Shown piece by piece: positions 10,880-24,760 of a stretch of DNA of 64,000 nt (position 1 is its first letter; each line of letters opens with the position of its first letter). The DNA is from Isoetes taiwanensis (Eukaryota; Streptophyta; Lycopodiopsida; Isoetales; Isoetaceae): assembly GCA_021234155.1 (NCBI GenBank), contig JAJEKV010000049.1, positions 7,501,727 to 7,565,726 of the forward strand, read 5' to 3'. Made by a program: the position numbers and the translations under genes. Below the pieces are notes generated by a model. The model saw only the letters and a program-made list of their open reading frames with translations. It searched no databases and was not told the origin of the DNA.

Positions 10880-13800
10880 GGTAAGGGATATTTTCACCCA
10901 CCAAGTGAGTGAGATAAAATCATCAATGAAAATTGCTGTATTTCCAAATGCAAAAATAGCTATTAAAATATTTACTTATAGTTACGCAGGCGCTGAATAC
11001 CTGCCATGGTCCAAATACCTGTTACATTGGCAAATCAAGCCACAAAGATTCCGGACATATATTCCCGCCATATATTCATATTTACATCATGAAATCTCAC
11101 GAAGCTGTTATGAGTATCATTAAATCCTCTAGCCGGAAGCTGATCTCCTTTGAAGGCTGAGTATGGCTGCTAAGTAAGCCTCCCCATTCAGCCTACATAA
11201 GGAGTTGTTGAGGACAGGCTTGGCATTTAAGGTGAGAAGCATTTGGCCTTTGGGATCAGCTTGGAGATGACGCAATCTAGTCACCTGAACTTGGAGGATA
11301 GGCAAGCATCGAAAGCCTCAGTACGCTATCAGCATTGCACATATCCGGAGCATGGATGTCAGTTATCGGTATCCCTTGCACCGCATCACCCATTCTCGAG
11401 TAATCATGCATGGAAAATGGCTGCGTCAGCAAAATCATGGCAGTGGACCTAATAGCAAAGAGATCATATAAATGGGTTCCTCGAGTAGTTTCAATCTCTA
11501 CACAGAATGGTGTTTCCTACAAAGGAATGCAAACATTCCATCTTTGTGATAAAGTCCCGGAGGTAAAATACATCGCTGTTGGGAAACTTTACCCTTATAG
11601 AAAATTCCTAACACTTCCAAAGACATCTCGAATTTAGAATCCAATTTAAGTTACCTACAATACCATCCAAACCGAACTAACATACTTTATATGATTACCA
11701 CAATGCAAGTTATTTCATTCATTCAGTCCCACTCAGCATTCAAACGCTAAGAAATGCCTAATACATAATGCTACCTCCCTTATTGCACAACCAACAAAGA
11801 AACACAAATAGATCAGAAACAGCAGTGGAGCAAATGACCCCTTACAAGAAAACCCAAGCAAAACATGTTTATCCCATTACTGAAAGTGGTTTTGGCAGGG
11901 ATTTTAAAAAATTGAATTCCACTCTCAGCCCATAGAAGGTTCTGAAGCCCACAGTTCACAAGAATAAAGATCACTTTGTATCTACATGTCACCTCTCCAC
12001 CACAAAGGACTTCTAGAGACCTACATTCCTCCCAAGTAAATGCCCTAATAAATAGCAGCCTAGTTCCAACCTTAAATACGTAATGAAAACCATGAGGCCC
12101 CTACTTGCTTTTTCTTCCTGCACATGACCAAGTAAGACAGCATTCCTGCCTCAGCAAAAAAATACAAATAACCAAACCAAATAATCAGAAAAGAAGTAAT
12201 ATCTGGCCCCATTGACAAGACTCTAGGAATGTCAGGCTTTACATATCCCCATAAGCATTTACAATGATAACTACACAAGCAGGATCCCTTAGCGAATCTA
12301 AACACATCAACTGCCAATAAGTTTGATCTTTGCTCCAACAAAAATAGGCTGTTTTACTTATCGGCCCTGAAGGCGATCATCAAGAAGAGCCTTTGTCACA
12401 TGAACCTTGCACCATGAATTCAGGTCACATGGCTGGATTGGTTTTGCTGGTGCCTTGGTTGCAGAATCAAGCAAATGCTTGTCTCTTCCCACACTCGTAG
12501 TATATTCCACCGTTTACGTGAAAGTGTTCACCCAAAGACTGGAAAGCAAAAAGTCCCAAAAATAAATAACCAATAAAAAGAAAATGAGAACATGAACATC
12601 ATTTTGCAATAACCCGAAGATAACAAAGAATACTCAAGGTTTTATGCCAGATAGAATGTTATCTTGTATTTGTCTCAAACATCAAATCCAAATTATCAAG
12701 ATTCCTCAGAATCATCCAAAACATATACAATCATTGTTATACCTTGCATTCAAAACTCAGAGATAATACATAAAAAGAGAAATCGAAATCTGACCATCCT
12801 GGTACCTCCTCAGAATCAAGAACATCGGCCACATGGCTGCCACATGCATACAGAAGAGGAGGGATGGAGCAGCACTTAGAAGGAGCGCACAAAAGTGTGC
12901 CCTCAGCCCAAAGAAAGAAAACCTATTTCGCTCTAGTACCTTCTACCATAGGACTTCAAATGTCACACTAGTATTTTGGATGAGGAATCCGGAAACCCAA
13001 AATTATGCATGGATCAAACCGACATCTTGATTTTAATCCACTGTGCATTTCAAAACAGAACCCGTGAGTAATATAGTGTTCTAGAATTCCCCAACGATTG
13101 GAGACTATACTCAAGACACCCTTTAAGGCCTAGCCGACAAACGCGTGACTAAAAAGTCATATAAATTTGCAAAACTCCGTACATTTTATTTTATAGCCAT
13201 TGGTCTTTAAATGCCATTGTTTGTATTTATACCTGAGACAAGTTTGTTGTACTTTTAACATGATGTTTTTTGGTCATGCTTTCTTCAATCAAAGGACTAT
13301 ATTCTGCTAAGATCTTGGACGATGCAAGTGTCCAATCAAAGCAAAAAGGAAGGGTGACTTTATACAAAGAATAGAGCAATAAATGTCATCTCTTTAGGAA
13401 ACCCCAAGGCCACAATTAGTGACAACAACACAGTTCTATGTCCCACAAACCAACGTGCATAAGGAGTCTATGGAGAAGCAAGCATGCATATGACTGCCTT
13501 GTTATGAAGGAGAGCCTACTGATGCCATCATGTTCATCAATGAATGTTCCCAAAGTTTCTAAGACTCACTTAGAACTCTAAGAAAACAAAATTACCGAAA
13601 CCTAATGAACCCCTCAAGAGGACACGCATGCAGCAACCCTGGTTGTTCCTCCCAAGGCCAAAACATAGAGATCCAATATGATGATGATGAAAACGTAATT
13701 TTACAACGATGAACACACTAATTGGCAAATGAGGGAGATGATGAGTCCGAATGGGAAACACCAAAGGAGAGTGACACGCGACAGGTCACAAGGACTTACG

Positions 13801-16394
13801 AGGCTCATTCGCACTTTCGCCAAGAAGATGGGTATAGTAAAATCTAATGGAACCTTTCCGTGAGAATCAGCCGCGGTCTTCAAGGCGAGTAACAATCGAA
13901 AGATCTTCTTGGTCCATACTATGAGGAGTGTTACTAAGCCATTTCCACAAATGGAGTGGCCAGGATTTTACTGCAGATAAAGAATTGATCTATAAATAAT
14001 TTTACACCAGACCACACTATTATCAAGCCACATGATCACATGACATCATGTATTAGCTGGTCGGCAAAAGCAAAATGACAATCTACACATGTTCCACCAG
14101 GTGATATATGCCTTAAAGCCTTGTTAATGGATGAATTTGGGTATATTCTCAAGGTGAATTACAGGAAACATCTTATGGAGCTAGCACTGTACAAAATCTG
14201 GCCAAAATGCAACATCATATGAAAGCTTAAGAAGCAAATAAATATCGAATCCTCACTCTAGCAATGAAACCACGCAGGATAAAATAAAACACGCTATATA
14301 GATCATAGGCTATCTGCCTTAAAACAAAGACTGTACTGCATTGTAGCATATTGTTTCTGTGTGTCAGCCATTGTTGCTCACATTAATCTCGTGATTTGCA
14401 GCATAGTTTGTTTCTGTTTGCTGGTGTTCAAAATATCACATAAAGACCCATTATATATTTTTGTCTAATTTAGGCCAAGCGTATGTTCAAATGGCACCTA
14501 TGCAAATCTATGCATACACAAAATATCATTTTTAAACCATTGAAGATTCGGGACCATAATATTGCAAGTTTTAGCAATATATATCAATTACATCAACAAA
14601 ACATTTTACACAAAAAACACTGCTTTACATCACCCACTCAAATGGCGTTTTACATTTACTAGTAATAGCTACTACGAAACATCACAGAAACAAAAGTAAA
14701 TTGTTGAGCCAATGTAGTTCCACATACCTCTAGTGTGGAGCACTTAACATCATCAAGAAAACACACTTGGCATCATATACAAAATATGCAAGTTGTTCAG
14801 AAAGCTACAACTTAAACCCTTGTATTTGAACATCCGAACAACTTCATAATGGCCTTATTATATTAAAAAATCCTCTCGTCTCGGCCTGGGCTCCATAAAT
14901 CAAACGCATTGCTGGTAAGACTTGCTATTTTGGTGGAAAATCTCTCATTTCTGTTAGAAATAGCAAAAAATTATGGGAAGTCCACATGTATTAGGAAATG
15001 TTCCTTTACTCAAGAGGTGGTTTTAATGCGAAACCAATGGGCGCCTACATTAATAATTTATGTTCCCTGCCAATGCTTCACATTTGCATCTTTCCGGTGT
15101 TATTTATGCTTCACTGCAACATAACCAAGGCAAAAGTAAAATACAAATAATTTTATTCCTTTACTTTGTAGTTCCATTTCAAATCCAACTACCTACTATG
15201 ACATGTTTCCTTGGCTTCACTGTGCTGGCAAACTCCCAAGCTAAGAGTTAATCCCCATCTCTTCATTCCCCATTTCTCAAGGCATTAAGTTGGTAGCTAC
15301 GAGACCGGGCTTGTTTAGAGCACGGGTGATAATACAGAGATGTTGTCATGAGATTCCTACCTAGTTGTAACCTCAGCCTATGATTTACAAATTCCCTGTT
15401 ACTAATTTTTATAAAGAAAGATATTTATTACGATGTCTCACTTATTTCCAGTTTTGATGTCAAGTGTTAAACCTTTGTGAGAGCCGCTTCAGCCAGCCGC
15501 TGATCAGCCGCTGAAGATGGAGGACATCATTTCATTGTCCGCTGACTAAGTGGTGTCATGCCCATTATCTCATAGCATTGTCATGATTTGGTGCCACTTA
15601 ATATGCATTTTGTTGCTACTCGAGGTAATCATGGGCCAAGTGAAATATCTTCACAACCTGACTCCCACAAACAAACAAGATCTAACATAAAATCTAAACA
15701 TGAAACACACTTTGAGCCACCTGAGGCAACCCTATCGTACAAAGACCTTGTTTCCACCACAATTATTGAAGCTCCTAGGAGATCACAATTGGTACCGCTT
15801 CTGCCTAATACAAGATAGACTAAAATTGTGATATGTTGCAAACATGGTGTGTAGCAAAGCCCTCGATTTCAATGATATGTTTCAAGTTATGTCTTGATTC
15901 AACATCAATGTAAGCAAATACTTCAAAACCCTCCCGCACAAGCATTACCTACTTTAGACATTACCTTGCCCAACTAAAGAATTCTTATACAAGAATTCCA
16001 AGTAGATTCGGCCATTCAGATACAAAGACACATGGGATTGACATTCATAAGTCTAAACAAAAAATAATTTTGTCACTCATCAAGAGATTTTAGAAAGAAG
16101 TTCTTACTTTAAAATGGCTTATATCATGAATGCCATGCCAAAACTTGCCATTGAAATCAGATAGCCATATTAGTCTTTTATACCAAAAATTTGGAAAGCT
16201 AAGCATGCTTTTATTGGGATGGTACATTAGATAGCCCCTGAATGCTACGTATTTCATAAAAAGTGTGTAGTTCCAAATTTATGGAAATACCATGTTGTTT
16301 TGTTGTTTATTGGAATGATTGGAATTTAGACAATTTGCAACAAATATAATGGTACAAAATCTATGTTTATATCTATCTATCTAATAAGAAACAA
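10880..16394. other. Long AT-rich stretch with no recognised gene
   Basis: Over 5 kb holds only short frames. The largest are 12072-12341 minus, with a hydrophobic segment around SFLIIWFGYLYFFAEAG, and 11410-11637 plus. Neither matches a family I recognise. A triplicated CAGCCGCTGA-type word occurs at 15488-15516. There is no poly-A tail, terminal repeat or RNA promoter that I can support. It is probably old, decayed transposon DNA and intergenic sequence. Confidence 0.35.
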
Positions 16395-18420
16395 GAATAG
16401 AATAGAATAAAATAGAATAAATTTTTCATGGCCCACTAGACGATTGGCCTATGGGACCCAAACAAAGAAGAATAAAACGACATCGACAAAAGATTAACCC
16501 CCTCCCTCCTCCTAAGGTTTTCAGGAAAACCTAGCAAGAATAAGAAGGCTGCAATGACAAATTGTATAGACAGCTCAACACCGGCCTCTGAGGACACACT
16601 GAAACCCATCCAGTCCCCTGGAGGTAAAAGACCCCCAACAAACCCACTGGGACAGAGATTCAATAACTCATGCACCATGGACCGTGCACTAGTAATCTAA
16701 CATACCGCCCCTGACAGCAGGGCAAACGCTGCAGATTGGAGGGCATGATATTCATCCTCGCGGGCGCTCGGGTGGCACACACTGCAAAGTTTCTCAGCTC
16801 GTGTTTCCCTTGTTCTCCAACGCCCCGTAAGGTCAATGCAGATAATGTGCACTCCGGCACGGAAGCCATATAAGTTCCAAGGCTTCATGGGTATAAATCG
16901 CGTACAAGTACCGGTGTGGCCTCGTGAAGCCTAGGACAGACTTGCTGCCGAGCAGTGTGCAGCTAACGGCAAGGCCGCAGCATCCAGATCCCAGCTTCAT
17001 GGGCGAAAGCAGCATCTAGGCAAATTCTTAAGTGCCTGGTGATCTTTCTTGTCCTTACATGCATGATATGTTTGCTCAACCCAAATGCGAGAACCACCCA
17101 GCTTCTGCTTGTCCTTCCAACAGAAAAGTTTTCAGGGCGTTGTGACCCATCGCCATGGCCAAAGGTCGCTGACAAACGTATCACCCATAGTGACCACCTT
17201 CCTCGAAGTAAAATGAGCGGGCGACGCTCCAATGCAGCCCGCTGGAAGGTAAAACTGCCTTCCGGGAGTAGGATCCGTATAGATCTCGCGGACTTTACCA
17301 GCCAAGGGCTCGTGCCAAGAAGGCTTCTCGCACTGCTGGAGGTCATTCCAAAAAGCTGAGGGATATCACTTTACTACCACCGCCCCATACAAGAGACCGG
17401 TTCCCACTGGCCCGAACAGTAGACCGTGGCCCCAGCATACAACCGCCAGGCTGTTGTTCTCAAGATGGCATATAGTGCTTTCCAACCCTACGTGACTGCA
17501 ACCCCATGGGCGCGATCCCGGTAGCAGAGGAACCTGATCCCAAGTACTTGCAGGCTCCGGAGCCACCCCTACATCTTGTCCCCGTAAGGAATGAGGGAAG
17601 CCTTGGTCGACGGGATGATGAACCAAAGACCTAGTTCTACTACGAACCCATACAATGAGTCGGCAAAATGTCAAGAGCATCCAGGACGCCAGTACGTCCC
17701 TCGAGTATGTGCCACGAGGTTGACATCACGCATATATGAGTTGACTGATTGTGTGATGCATGAGATGGCACCAGACCTCATGCTCAGAGAGCCAATCTTC
17801 CAAATGGGTCAACATAGACCAAAGAGTGGGGGGAGAGGGGCAACCCCCGACACCAATAATTACCGATTACTTCCATTGTCCCGACGATGTGATACGGTCG
17901 AGCATGCCCCATAGCCTATGGGCTAATCGCATTCGCGTAAGTCAAGGGACCCTAGCTGCCGCAAAGAAATCGGCCCCATAACTTGTCCCGGCAATCGTCA
18001 AAAGCTTTGCAAAAACCAATAAACAACAAAGACAGTTTTGTCTAAGTGATTCCCCATGAATCCCCAATCACGCAGAGTGAAGATATGATCAATGGTGGAA
18101 TGCTCCTGCCAAACCCCGGCCTCGTGTGAGAGAGCTCTCAAGACATTTGCCTCTTACCCATATATTGTCACCACGCACAAGGATGCCACCTAACAATTCT
18201 TACAAAGAGAGAGCCCACTCATAATAGTACAATAGTTGGTCGCAAGTACTGAGGGTCCCCGCCTTGTATATCAAGACAACTCTACCAGTGGTCCAACGCG
18301 AGGGAAGCCTTGTTGCAATCACAATAACCCTGTAATATTCAACGCAGTAGTTTTTGGTGTCTTTTGCAAAAAACTTAGAAACCACCCATAGTTTTATTCC
18401 ACAAAATGCTGTAAAACAAC
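16395..18420 (-). mobile_element. LINE family B, 5'-truncated copy (about 2 kb)
   Basis: Read on the minus strand, the order is that of a non-LTR reverse transcriptase. The start near 18385-18230 gives RWTTGRVVLIYKAG (the family pattern is EWTTSRVVPIYK). Next comes HSTIDHIFTLR near 18110-18085, then FCKAFDDC near 18010. A C-terminal region follows at 16890-16740 with CHPSAREDEYHALQS, like the Cys/His region after LINE RTs. The 3' UTR contains a perfect hairpin AGGTTTTCAGGAAAACCT (16515-16532) and a second stem-loop (16432-16455). It ends in a (GAATA)n tail at 16395-16422, seen in plus orientation. A 27-base stretch around 18087-18113 is identical in inverse orientation to 56944-56970 in the other long copy, which shows they belong to one family. 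Multiple frameshifts make it inactive. The endonuclease part is absent. Confidence 0.8.
16432..16540 (-). other. LINE-B 3' UTR with two predicted stem-loops
   Basis: The distal hairpin has arms AGGTTTTC/GAAAACCT with a two-base loop. The proximal one pairs CCCAT with GTGGG outside and AGGC with GTCT inside, one pair being a wobble. The same two structures precede the simple-repeat tail in the copies at 27.6, 38.9, 47.6 and 58.6 kb. In stringent-type LINEs such structures are bound by the element's own reverse transcriptase; that role is inferred here. Confidence 0.6.
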
Positions 18421-20193
18421 ATGTAGTTTTGTCTAAAACTCTATGAAATTGACAAAAGCTTTTAAAAAAAGAATCAATGTGTTGTTTCTAGTGCAACTAG
18501 GCGCTTAATTCTCAAATGTAATACACATTGTTTCATGAATAGAATAGAAATACATACTACATCTAAAAAAATTACATTCCATATCCACACGGAAAGAAAA
18601 TAACATTGTTGTTTTAATGCCACTAGGCATTGTTTTTCTTCAAATAATAGACTTATTAAATATTACAAATGTGTAGAATACCAATATTACCACGCCTTAT
18701 AAAACAACAAGGTGTCAGCAAGACGCAGGGTTGTCTACCAAGTAACTAGAGAATGTGTTTCTCATGTTTCAAGGTCGCTCGCTTTCATGGTTCTTGTTGG
18801 CCATTTTATGCCCAAGGCTTATTAATGGTTTGAACGTGGGGTTTTGTTTTGTGTTGTTTTGTTTGTTTATGAATTTGTACATGGACCAAGAAGAGGCTTG
18901 CAAAGCTCATTACCCAGATCAATTCAGGATTGATGTGGATTATGATCTTTGTCTAAAACATATTAGCCATTTACAGAAATGCCTTGTAGTTATATTAGTA
19001 ATGGAATTGTACAGGCCCCTATGAATACATGCTTCATTTCTTAAAGGAATGCATACAAATATTAAGAATAGAGGAATCCAATGGGTACAAAAGGACCAAC
19101 ATGCTTGGGTAATACTAATAAAAGCTGCATCACATTTTACGCAAAACAAGCACCCACATTATCAACAAAACGCAAATTATGATGTCCAAGACGCTTCAAC
19201 GAACGTAATAATCAACAACACCCATCCAAGGACTCCTATAGCAAGGTACATCTTGGGTAATATTGAGGCATCCATATATGATGGCACTTTGTACCAAAAG
19301 CCAAAATAACCTCAAGACAAATAAGCAGTGATTATTAAGACTCAACATCAGATATCAATCATAAAGAAGTCAAATCCTAGTCAAGAAGCAAAGGCAAAAG
19401 TATTAATCAAGATGTCTATAAAGCTGCAAATACGCGACAAAAAAGCTAAATGATAAATTCCCTTCTAGCAAAATCATATAAGTACTTTGCCAACAATGTT
19501 TATAAAGGTCAAGCATTTATATCCTATAAGCCTGTGAATAAAATAGAAAAGTATATCAATGTCTAAAGAATGTAATTATCCTTGGCATCAAATTCTATGT
19601 GTTTATTGCATATTTAACACAACTTGTTTATTAGGGTACATACATAATTGAAATGTTGCATGATGTCCCTGGCGATGTATGTCATATGCTTGTTCTTTTT
19701 TACACCATGATTCAATCATATTAAACTATGCAATTATGTTCCATTAGAAGGGCTATATAATCAATGTACTTGTGTAATTAGTTGCTCTTATTTAAATAAT
19801 TTGTTCATGTGGTTATTTCGTGAGTCGGTAAAATAGCCGGTGAAGTCATTTGATGTTGTTTCTAGATAGCTCTTAACATCACAAATTTAACATTAACTTA
19901 TAGATAGAGCTATTTGTTGTCTAGATGATCCACCTTATGGTCGACGAGGGCTATTCAAAACATTCCAATATGCTTTACAAACCTAAAGAAGGAACCGGAG
20001 TCGTAAATGAAGTAAGTTGCATAAAGTAGAGGTGCACGGAGACCCTCTAAACCTACACCAAGTATGAATGTGGCTACTTTTCTACATACACATACAAATA
20101 GACTTGTTATTAAATGACTTCTAAATAACCTCGAGAAATCAGAGTAAGCTGCATTGTTACTACAGGTGCCACACTTGCATGCTTCGTCTCTAT
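18421..20193. other. Intergenic DNA between LINE and copia element, no gene recognised
   Basis: AT-rich sequence. A 90-codon plus frame (18755-19024) and its neighbour (19049-19309) were inspected but match no family I know. No tail or terminal repeat marks an insertion. The left boundary of the LINE at about 18420 is set by where similarity to reverse transcriptase fades, so a few more LINE bases could lie here. Confidence 0.35.
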
Positions 20194-20384
20194 TGGTTCA
20201 AACATCAGAGTTAAATGAACTAAAGTAGATGTTGTAAATATTTAAAAAGTAGTGGCCTTAAGGCATTTTGTTGGTAACCATCGAGATCCTATAAATATCA
20301 TAGAGATACAAAGTGAACGCCGGGTTCAACTTTCTATTCTTGGAGCGCCTCGAGGTTCTTTGATCTTTTGCTCTGCACGAGCAT
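20194..20384 (+). repeat. 5' LTR of the copia element
   Basis: It aligns with 24761-24959. Both share AGTTAAATGAACTAAAGTAG near the left end, AGTAGTGGCCTT in the middle, ACCATCGAGATCCTATAAAT around the TATA box and a final GAGCAT. The first 16 bases are only weakly alike, so the left edge is approximate. The LTR is short for the class (about 190 bp). Confidence 0.8.
20288..20297 (+). promoter_or_regulatory. TATA box in the 5' LTR
   Basis: CCTATAAATA is conserved at the same relative position in the 3' LTR (24857-24866). It is the likely core promoter for the element's genomic RNA, with transcription expected to start some 25-35 bases downstream. Confidence 0.6.
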
Positions 20385-21265
20385 GGGCAAGAAAAGAGGT
20401 ACAAGATCAAAATACACTGAGTAAGATGGCAAAGCTTCAAATGGATTTGAAGAATTTGGGATAAAATTAGACAGGAGCAATGCTACCGCTTTGGTTTTGG
20501 AAAATGCAAGCTATCTTGGAGAGAGAGACGCTTGGGATGTCAGTGGAGTGGTAGAACCTATGCTAAAGAGAAAAAGATCCAAATTGAGGGTTGGAGAAAA
20601 GGACACCGTACAAAACATCTATGATGTTTGACCTAAAGATGGACGTATTCCTTGGTGAGGCTCAAGAAAAATCAAGAAGCGAAGGCAGTGGGATTGCTTA
20701 AGAGAACATCAAAACCCACAAAAGATTTTCCCTTTCAAAAAGCCGCTTTTGTGGCAAAACTTTGGTACAAAAATGAAGGAAGGAGATGAAGCACGATCAT
20801 ATTAGCCACATGGAAAGTCCGGGTAGATCAATTGGTCACACTCAATCACACAATCGCTGATGAGGATTTGGCAATGGCTATTTTGGCTATGCTTGCCTAG
20901 TTCTAACATCATAAAAATGTGCCATGGGATGCGCTGGATGGAGTCCTCAAAAGTGAGTAATGGTGATTGAGCCAAGTGGCCGCAGTTTGCCAAGCCGATC
21001 AAGAAAGATGAGGAGGATTCCTCCGCTTTGGTTATAAGGCAAGATCAAAGAAAGAAGGGAATTTGAGTGTTGGACGTGGTGGGAAGAAAGGACACTTGGC
21101 CAGAAATTACCGCCATGTAAGAAAGAGGAAGAAAAAGGCCCCGGCAGAGAAAAAGAAGAAAGAAATAAAGAGGGCAAGAATACAGAAAGGTGGAGTTATC
21201 GAGGGGGGACCTCCAAAGGTTCCGCGTAGCCAAGACAAGAAGTCAGATGACGGCGATGAGTGATG
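20385..21265 (+). pseudogene. copia gag remnant with zinc knuckle
   Basis: Gag packages the element RNA. After the LTR, the word around 20480-20520 reads FWKMQAILERE in one frame, matching the W.F.KM..L motif near the start of copia gag. Around 21078-21115 the sequence gives GKKGHLARNYRH, which corresponds to the CX2CX4HX4C zinc knuckle; at least two of the cysteines are lost or lie out of frame. A Lys-rich stretch follows (to 21180). At least four frame changes interrupt the reading. Confidence 0.7.
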
Positions 21266-22560
21266 GCAAATCTAGTGGAGGTCAATGATGAGAAGCAAGA
21301 AAGAATTACAGTACGTTTTTCTTGAATCGAAAATTGATTGCCCATATCCGAAGTGACAAAGGAAGAGAGCAATTTTGGATCGGCGGTCATCATGGATGTT
21401 TGCGAAGTGCAAGACGGTGAAAAAGAAAAAAGGAGGCAAATACCTATTAGCCTGGGAACAAAAAGCAGAGTATGGTTCTTAGGTTCAAGAAGAACCCATG
21501 TGGATAGACAAATCGCATGGATGGCCTCAAGGACTTGCAAAGAAGAAACAAATGGAAGAAGTGTGAGTGGCATAGCTTCCGGCCTAAGGATTGTGAATCG
21601 AACCATTTCTTTTTACATTCTCTGGATGGATGCCGCAGAACCTATGAGGTCCTGCATAGCTAACCTTATCCGTAAATCGACCACTAGCACGGGTTGGTTG
21701 ATGAATTGGCCGCACAAAGAAAAAAAAAATCAAAATGTCAAGCTAATGAGAAAACACACAAGAGTGGGCAAAAGGAATCTCGAGAGCGGGATTCCCTCTA
21801 TAGACTACTTGAAGAAGGAGAGGAAAATGCTCCGGCACCCTGTGGCTACAAATCCGTGATCATGATGTTGATGTATGGCATCACAAAAGTCGGGGCACAT
21901 AAATCAAGGAAGATCATAAGTACTGCGGTGCAAGAAAACTTGCTGCGTATGGATCTCAGCTCAAGTTCTGAAAATTACAATTATGTGCTGGATGGTCAAG
22001 GGAAAACATCAACAAAAAGAAAGTAAAAAGACAAGGCACAAGGGCTACGAGTTTGTTGCAGCCATACAATACGTGATCTCTCGAAATGCTGGAGCACATT
22101 TGGGAATGCAAACCATTTCTTGGTAATTGTTGATGATTGGTCAAGAAAGGCTTTTGTGTTTCTGTGAAAAAGAAGAATGAGATACTCTGAAAAATTTCAA
22201 ACGTGATGAAGCAAGGTAAAGAGAGATGTGGATGTAAGATTGTATTACATTTAAGTGACAATGGCAATCGGAATTTGTGTCAAGGGTGCATTTAACAATT
22301 GCCTACAAAGAAGAAGTGCTGCTGAATCAAAAGGCAACTTTCAAATCCAGAGCATTCCCAAACGGTGTGGCAGAATCTAAAGATGTATTACCTAAAAGAA
22401 TGTGCTTTAAGTATGATGGTAAAAGGAGCCAAAATAGTGACTGTTTTGGGGAGCAGGGGCTTTATTCTCTTACCGGCGATGCTTATCTTCGTATTAGGGC
22501 TTCAACAATAGCCGTAGTAAAGGGAAGACCTGTATAGCGTGGAGTGGAAGTAAAGCCTAA
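21266..22560 (+). pseudogene. copia protease/integrase remnant
   Basis: The region after gag should hold the aspartic protease; I could not find an intact DSGA motif. The integrase is clearer. VWHHKS (about 21870-21890) fits the HHCC zinc-binding segment. VDDWSRKAFVF (about 22130-22163) and LSDNG (about 22251-22265) mark the catalytic core, including one D of the D,D-35-E triad. FPNGVAE (22353-22373) is the QNGVAE signature with its E. Shortly after, MAYAFVPKELR and SGYCQEGKGY (22590-22695) match the conserved linker between integrase and RT. Frameshifts separate these blocks. Confidence 0.75.
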
Positions 22561-22989
22561 CGGAGCTATCATCATGAACCTTTGTTGTATGGCATATGCA
22601 TTTGTTCCTAAGGAATTAAGATACAGCATGCCATCCTCATTAAATCCGTAGTAAAAAATGCATTTTTCTGGGTATTGTCAAGAAGGGAAGGGATACCACT
22701 CTTAGATGTGCGCATAAGAAAAATAATTCATAGCAAAGAATGCCACGCTTGATGAGCATGGAATGTATGTGAAGTCTATAAGACAAAGAGAGACTCTTGA
22801 TCCTCACCAATCCACAGTAACTATGGTTGGAAATTCAAGAAGAAGAGCGTGCTAAAGAGCCACAAGTTGAGGGTCCAAGGTCATCTAGGGATGAAGATGC
22901 ATGAAGCAGAGCCCTAGTCGATTCTTCACTCCAACATAGGTCAGGGATGCCGAAAGCACGTGGAGCACACACACAGAGAGAGCACTAAA

Positions 22990-24060
22990 GTTCAAGGAGT
23001 GCAAGAGGTCATAATCCCACATTAAGGTTTGGAGGAAAGACTCTTAAAATTTCAGCAGCTCCTAGCTCACGCCAGCACCATGAATGTGTTGTGGAACTTG
23101 TGCGGGACCTTGGGTGGAAGGAAGACATGGAAGAAAAAATGTACTTTTGTGTTTCCAAGCTGAATTTTGAACCCTTGTCCGCTGAAGCACTAGCGGCCCG
23201 GATGTAAAACAATGGGATGGCAGCTATGCAGAAGAGTATTGGATGCAATGCATCTTTATACAAGTCTGGGATTTAGCTAAAAATTTCCGCCCAAAAAGGA
23301 AGAAAAACAAGAGGTGTAAATGGGTCTTTAAGCCCCGCTGCAAACGATGGGGTCGCTTGAGAGGTATCGCAAGATTGCGGGCCCGGCTCTCGCAGCTACT
23401 GTGAATAGATTTTGATGAACGCTTCCTCTCCTCAGAGCCAAAATGAGATATCCATCCGAAAGGCCTTTGGCTGTAGTGACAGAGGACATGGAGATACATC
23501 AAATGGATGTAAAATAGCGCTGAAATCCGTTCTAGAGGAAGAGATATACATGAGGCAACCCGTAAGGTTTTGATCATGATAAGGGAAAGGTTTGCAAGTT
23601 GAATCGTATTTGTATGGATTCAAATGAGCCCACCCCATTACGGTGGTACAATTGTCTTGATAGGTTCTCAAGATGAGTTAGATTCCAAGGTGTAAAACAG
23701 AAAGTGGAATGTATATTACAAAATGGGATGCACAAAAAGAATTGTTCTAACCGTAGTCTATGTGGATGTGACCGGCTAATTGCCAAAGAAAGGGATGGAA
23801 GGAGTGCAAGGGGTTACAAGTTTTACGTAAAGAGTTTCAGATGACGCATTTAGGGGAGGTTCAAACATGTTTGGGACCGTAGATCGTTTCGATAGGAGAA
23901 GAAGGGTCCTCTTGATACACCAAGAAGTACCACAAGACTATGTAGCAGTTTGGAATGGATGATCCATACCACAAAGGAGTATTCTCGCTTTCTAAGAGGT
24001 CCGCTGAGCAAGGCAATGGAACCTCCAAGCAATAGAAGAACAGACAAAATGACGATATTC
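22990..24060 (+). pseudogene. copia reverse transcriptase remnant
   Basis: Blocks in family order are CKWVFK (about 23310), LERYRKIAG (about 23355), AKMRYPSERPLAVVTEDM then EIHQMDVK (23439-23513), EEEIYMRQPV (about 23538-23567) and EFQMTHLGE (about 23835-23862). The expected active-site YVDD region lies near 23757-23790 and reads VDVTG or VDDM depending on frame, so the active site is disrupted. It was part of the single gag-pol polyprotein and is now non-functional. Confidence 0.78.
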
Positions 24061-24089
24061 CCTATAGAAGCAAGTAAAGGGGATGCCTC

Positions 24090-24696
24090 ATGCACACATA
24101 TGGTTAGTACAAGGCCGATAGCATGTACAATCAAGTGGAGTCATGCATTTTCTATATGCAAAACCCGCATGGAGCACCGGAAGGCAAAGAAAAGAATCGG
24201 TACCTGTAAGGGATATACCAACTGATTGAAGTGCCGTGCCCTGATTTAATGATCCACTAGTCAAACTAGTGTCATTCAAGCATGCCGATCACGGGAGGAT
24301 CGATACAAGCGAGATCTACCACGTGCTCTTGCAACATGTTACATGGAGCAGCCATAACTTGGATCGAAGTTCAAAGCACTTCAGAAAGTATTGTCATCAT
24401 GCGAAAGTGCAGTATATGGCACATCGGGCAAAGAAGTAGAGAGATCAGAGTGGTTGAGGCAGCTCTTATCGTAAATCGGATATGCCTGTGCGAAGCAACC
24501 GCCATTTACAATGACAGCCAAGAGTAGTATTGCCTTAACTGGTGAACCCCATACATCATATAGGAGATCCAAGCATATTTCTATCCATCATCATTTTACA
24601 AGGGAGAGTGTGGAGGCTAAGACAATCAAAATGGATTATATATCCACTGCATCTAAATGCCGTGCCAGTATATCTGACGAAAACCATTGTGTGTAA
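24090..24696 (+). pseudogene. copia RNase H remnant and C-terminus
   Basis: TRPIAC, MEHRKAKKRI and GTCKGYTN (24111-24225) fit the conserved TRPDI..., EHW.A.KRILRYLKGT segment. MLHGAAITW (24337-24363) is the usual Y.F.L.GGAISW-type block of copia RNase H. SKHISIHHHFTRESVEAKTI (24568-24627) is the nearly invariant HIDIRYHFIRE-like C-terminal motif, still in one open frame of 61 codons (24511-24696). It is the best preserved coding block of the element. Confidence 0.82.
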
Positions 24697-24760
24697 GGAG
24701 AGATTTCAAATCATTTAAATAATCTTGGAGTAGATTGTTCATTCTAAACAATGGGGGTCA

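Noticed and set aside
12072-12341. 89-codon minus frame with a hydrophobic segment as a membrane protein
   Set aside because: One hydrophobic run in AT-rich DNA is expected by chance. There is no homology and no exon boundaries.
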